DNA of 64,000 nucleotides from Acidobacteriota bacterium (GTDB lineage Bacteria; Acidobacteriota; Terriglobia; Acidiferrales; UBA7541): positions 60,531 to 124,530 of the forward strand of contig QHYH01000104.1 in assembly GCA_003223215.1 (NCBI GenBank), written 5' to 3'. The position numbers and the translations under genes are program-made. Numbering within the stretch: position 1 is the stretch's first letter; each line of letters starts with the position of its first letter. Shown here one piece after another: positions 62,379 through 64,000 of this stretch. Below the pieces are notes generated by a model, which saw nothing but the letters and a program-made list of their open reading frames with translations, was not told the DNA's origin and made no database searches.

Positions 62379-63360
62379 CTAGGTGCCTTCCAAGGAGAAT
62401 TCCAGCCTCGAATCAGACTGCGTCGCCTTGCGCTCCATTTGACCGAAAGGGATACAGGATCCACCGAGCAGCATGGCGCCTGCGGCTTGAAGAATGCGCT
62501 CACGCACACTGTCCGAGTGGCGAGAGATAATCAGGAGAGAAACAGCGCCAACGATGAATGGGAGAGTATAGAGAACTCCGATCGAAAAGCTGTTCAGTTT
62601 CTTGAAATTCTCCATCGCACTGGTAGCCAAAACAGGAGTCCATCTGGCCGCTTATGAAACAAAAATAAACTGCAGCCAGCAGAAATACGCGTGGACGCAG
62701 CAGAGCACGCAGGTAGGCAACCTTTTCCTGCCCCTCGAGTTCGGCACGTTCCCTACGCAGGATTTCCACCAGAGGGATGCGTTCGCTTTCCGGCATCCAG
62801 ACCGCCTCCGCCGGGTGGTCTTGAAACAAAATTTGAGACAAATCAAGAGCCAGAGGAAGGGCAGCGATCCTTCAGCGACCAACATCACGCGCCAGGACCA
62901 GCGGTCCAACATCCATCCAGAAAAGGGCGAGGAAACGATTACCGCGACAGGCAAGCAGAGCAGCCAAAACGCGTTGGCGCGCGCCCGTTCGGAACGGGGA
63001 AACCAGTGAGAGAGAAGAATTAACGTTGCGGGAAGAACGCCGCTTTCGGCTATTCCGAGAAACAAACGAAGCAGCAGGAGTTCGTGATGGGTCCGCGCGA
63101 GCCCACAACCCACTGCAAAAATGCCCCATGCGAATAGCTAGCAGGATACTGACGAATCTCTTGGCGCTCCAATGCTTCGCCAGATGACCACCGGGGATTT
63201 GCAGCGCGAGATAGCCCCAGAAGAAGATTCCAGCAACGGTTCCTGCCTGTTGCGGATCCAAATGCAGGTCCCGGCCGATGCGCGACAGGGCAAGTGAGAT
63301 GTTAGTGCGATCGATAAACGCGATCGTATACATGATGAGAGCGACCGGTATGATACGAAC
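62379..63360 (-). pseudogene. MFS transporter (ACS-type), broken by frameshifts and truncated
   Basis: Four overlapping frames together read as one MFS protein: TIAFIDRTNISLALSRIGRDL and TVAGIFFWGYLALQIPGGHLAKHW (63333-63130), then GIAESGVLPATLILLSHWFP with LLCLPVAVIVSSPFSGWMLD (to about 62840), then IPLVEILRRERAELEGQEK and LLAAVYFCFISG, and finally SIGVLYTLPFIVGAVSLLI. Three frameshifts are needed to join them, a TAG at 63361-63363 lies just before the MFS-like start, and the C-terminal half of the second six-helix bundle is missing. The gene cannot make a full transporter. Confidence 0.85.
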
Positions 63361-63763
63361 CTATCGTTGGGACGGCGCGTTGCCGGTTACCGCCGCTGAT
63401 GCGTCAGACTTCTGTAGTGTTCCAACGTGCGTTTTGCTTTCTTCTGTGCTGAGTCGCGACGACCAGGTATCATCGCCAGCAACGTGGTGCTTCGCCCCAG
63501 GTGCACGGTTAAAGAGGTTTCCGCGCGGAGTATATTTCAGCCGGGCATTCAAACCCAGGGATTGTGCGAGCCGTGGGGCCAGATAAAATGCAAATTAATC
63601 TGACATTAAGCTCGCACCCGGGCAGCTACTGTATTCTTTGGCTCCTAGGGGAATCTGTTTGCATCCGCATTCTCGATTCGCGGCGGCATCTCTCAGGCTC
63701 ATCCTAGTCGTGTGTATCATAAATAGATAGACATATTGTGGCCAGTATGATATGCATGTATGC
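63361..63763. other. 403-bp region between the MFS remnant and the IS630 element
   Basis: No functional gene. On the minus strand a frame contiguous with the MFS remnant, apart from one TAG, runs to about 63590 but has no family-like sequence. The part near 63595-63763 should hold the left end of the IS630 element; I could not define its terminal repeat. A short ATGCAT-type palindrome lies near 63752-63765. Confidence 0.35.
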
Positions 63764-64000
63764 ATGGCCAGAATCAGCCCGCTTGTAAGCTTATCCGTCG
63801 ACGATCTGGCGCAAGTGGTCCGGTGGGAAGCGGCGCCCAGCACGCCGCAGCAGGTGGCCTTGCGCTGCCGCTTGGTCCTGGCGGCGGCCTCCGGCAAGCA
63901 GGACCTGGAAATTGCTTCCACCTATGACGTCAATCGCCATACCGCTGCCTTGTGGCGCCAGCGCGTGCGCGCCGCCGGGATCGGTTCGCTCTGGGAGATT
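63764..64000 (+). mobile_element. IS630-type transposase, 5' part (runs off window)
   Basis: The frame from the ATG at 63764 (another in frame at 63752) is open to the window end. Translation gives LSVDDLAQVVRWEAAPSTPQ, then RCRLVLAAASGKQDLEIAS and NRHTAALWRQRVRAAGIGSL. This is the N-terminal helix-turn-helix of IS630/Tc1 transposases (R-R-VLAAA-G-----IA----V-R-T---WR-R). The DDE domain would lie outside the window. Confidence 0.75.

Noticed and set aside
1..64000. tRNA genes or rRNA
   Set aside because: Scanning the gaps for the GTTCGAATC-type T-loop and an acceptor stem gave only matches inside coding genes; rRNA would be unmistakable and is absent.

Overview
The window looks like a chromosomal segment from a soil or sediment Acidobacteriota, most like the class Terriglobia (subdivision 1). 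I infer this from gene content, not from a search. The clues are two giant Oar-like TonB-dependent receptors with N-terminal carboxypeptidase-regulatory folds, a GWxTD protein, a Ser/Thr kinase fused to TPR repeats, many secreted proteins of unknown function, and moderately high GC. About 52 apparently intact genes and several broken ones are packed in short same-strand runs. I found no rRNA, tRNA or CRISPR array.

Layout: 1-2.1 kb holds a partial GWxTD gene, a small helix-turn-helix-like protein and an EcsC protein. 2.1-5.4 kb is an envelope cassette: a PCYCGC-type secreted protein, a PA2779-like anchor, a secreted C39-type cysteine peptidase, and a TPR-plus-outer-membrane-barrel protein translationally coupled to it. 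5.5-7.6 kb is an M13 metallopeptidase. 7.7-12.5 kb (minus strand) holds a barrel protein, a VOC protein, a methyltransferase, a zinc-ribbon site-2 protease next to a zinc-ribbon membrane protein, and a 3-methyladenine glycosylase overlapping thrS (to 14.4 kb). 14.5-17.6 kb holds a lipoprotein and the TPR Ser/Thr kinase. 17.7-19.4 kb is a YtcJ-like amidohydrolase.

19.5-26.1 kb is an aromatic amino acid operon on the minus strand: trpC-trpF-trpB-lipoprotein-trpA-chorismate mutase-DAHP synthase-tyrA. It covers the first step of the shikimate pathway, the branch points, and the last steps to Trp and Tyr, but lacks trpE/G/D. An inositol-monophosphatase family gene diverges from it, followed by DUF488, a PEP-mutase/isocitrate-lyase family enzyme and a family 5 uracil-DNA glycosylase. 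29.3-38.2 kb holds a secreted protein, a TonB-dependent receptor with a clear terminator, an NtrC-type regulator/histidine kinase pair and a Pro-rich lipoprotein. 38.3-45.7 kb (minus) holds a PilZ protein, a cupin/amidohydrolase pair, an aminotransferase and the second receptor. 46-54.9 kb holds a FecR-type surface protein, a MEMO family protein, small secreted proteins, an acyl-CoA mutase large subunit, Maf, and two MacB/FtsX permeases without an ATPase.

The most unusual stretch is 55.4-60.7 kb. It encodes a single protein joining a c-di-GMP-type PilZ domain to a periplasmic TonB C-terminal domain through 25-residue acidic/proline repeats, a small membrane-anchored protein, and a multiheme cytochrome with 22 CxxCH plus 3 CX4CH sites, part of it made of nearly identical 258-bp repeats. 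The last 3.3 kb is decaying DNA: the tail of an integrase-type transposase, unassigned coding remnants, an MFS transporter broken by several frameshifts, and the start of an IS630-type transposase that runs off the window.
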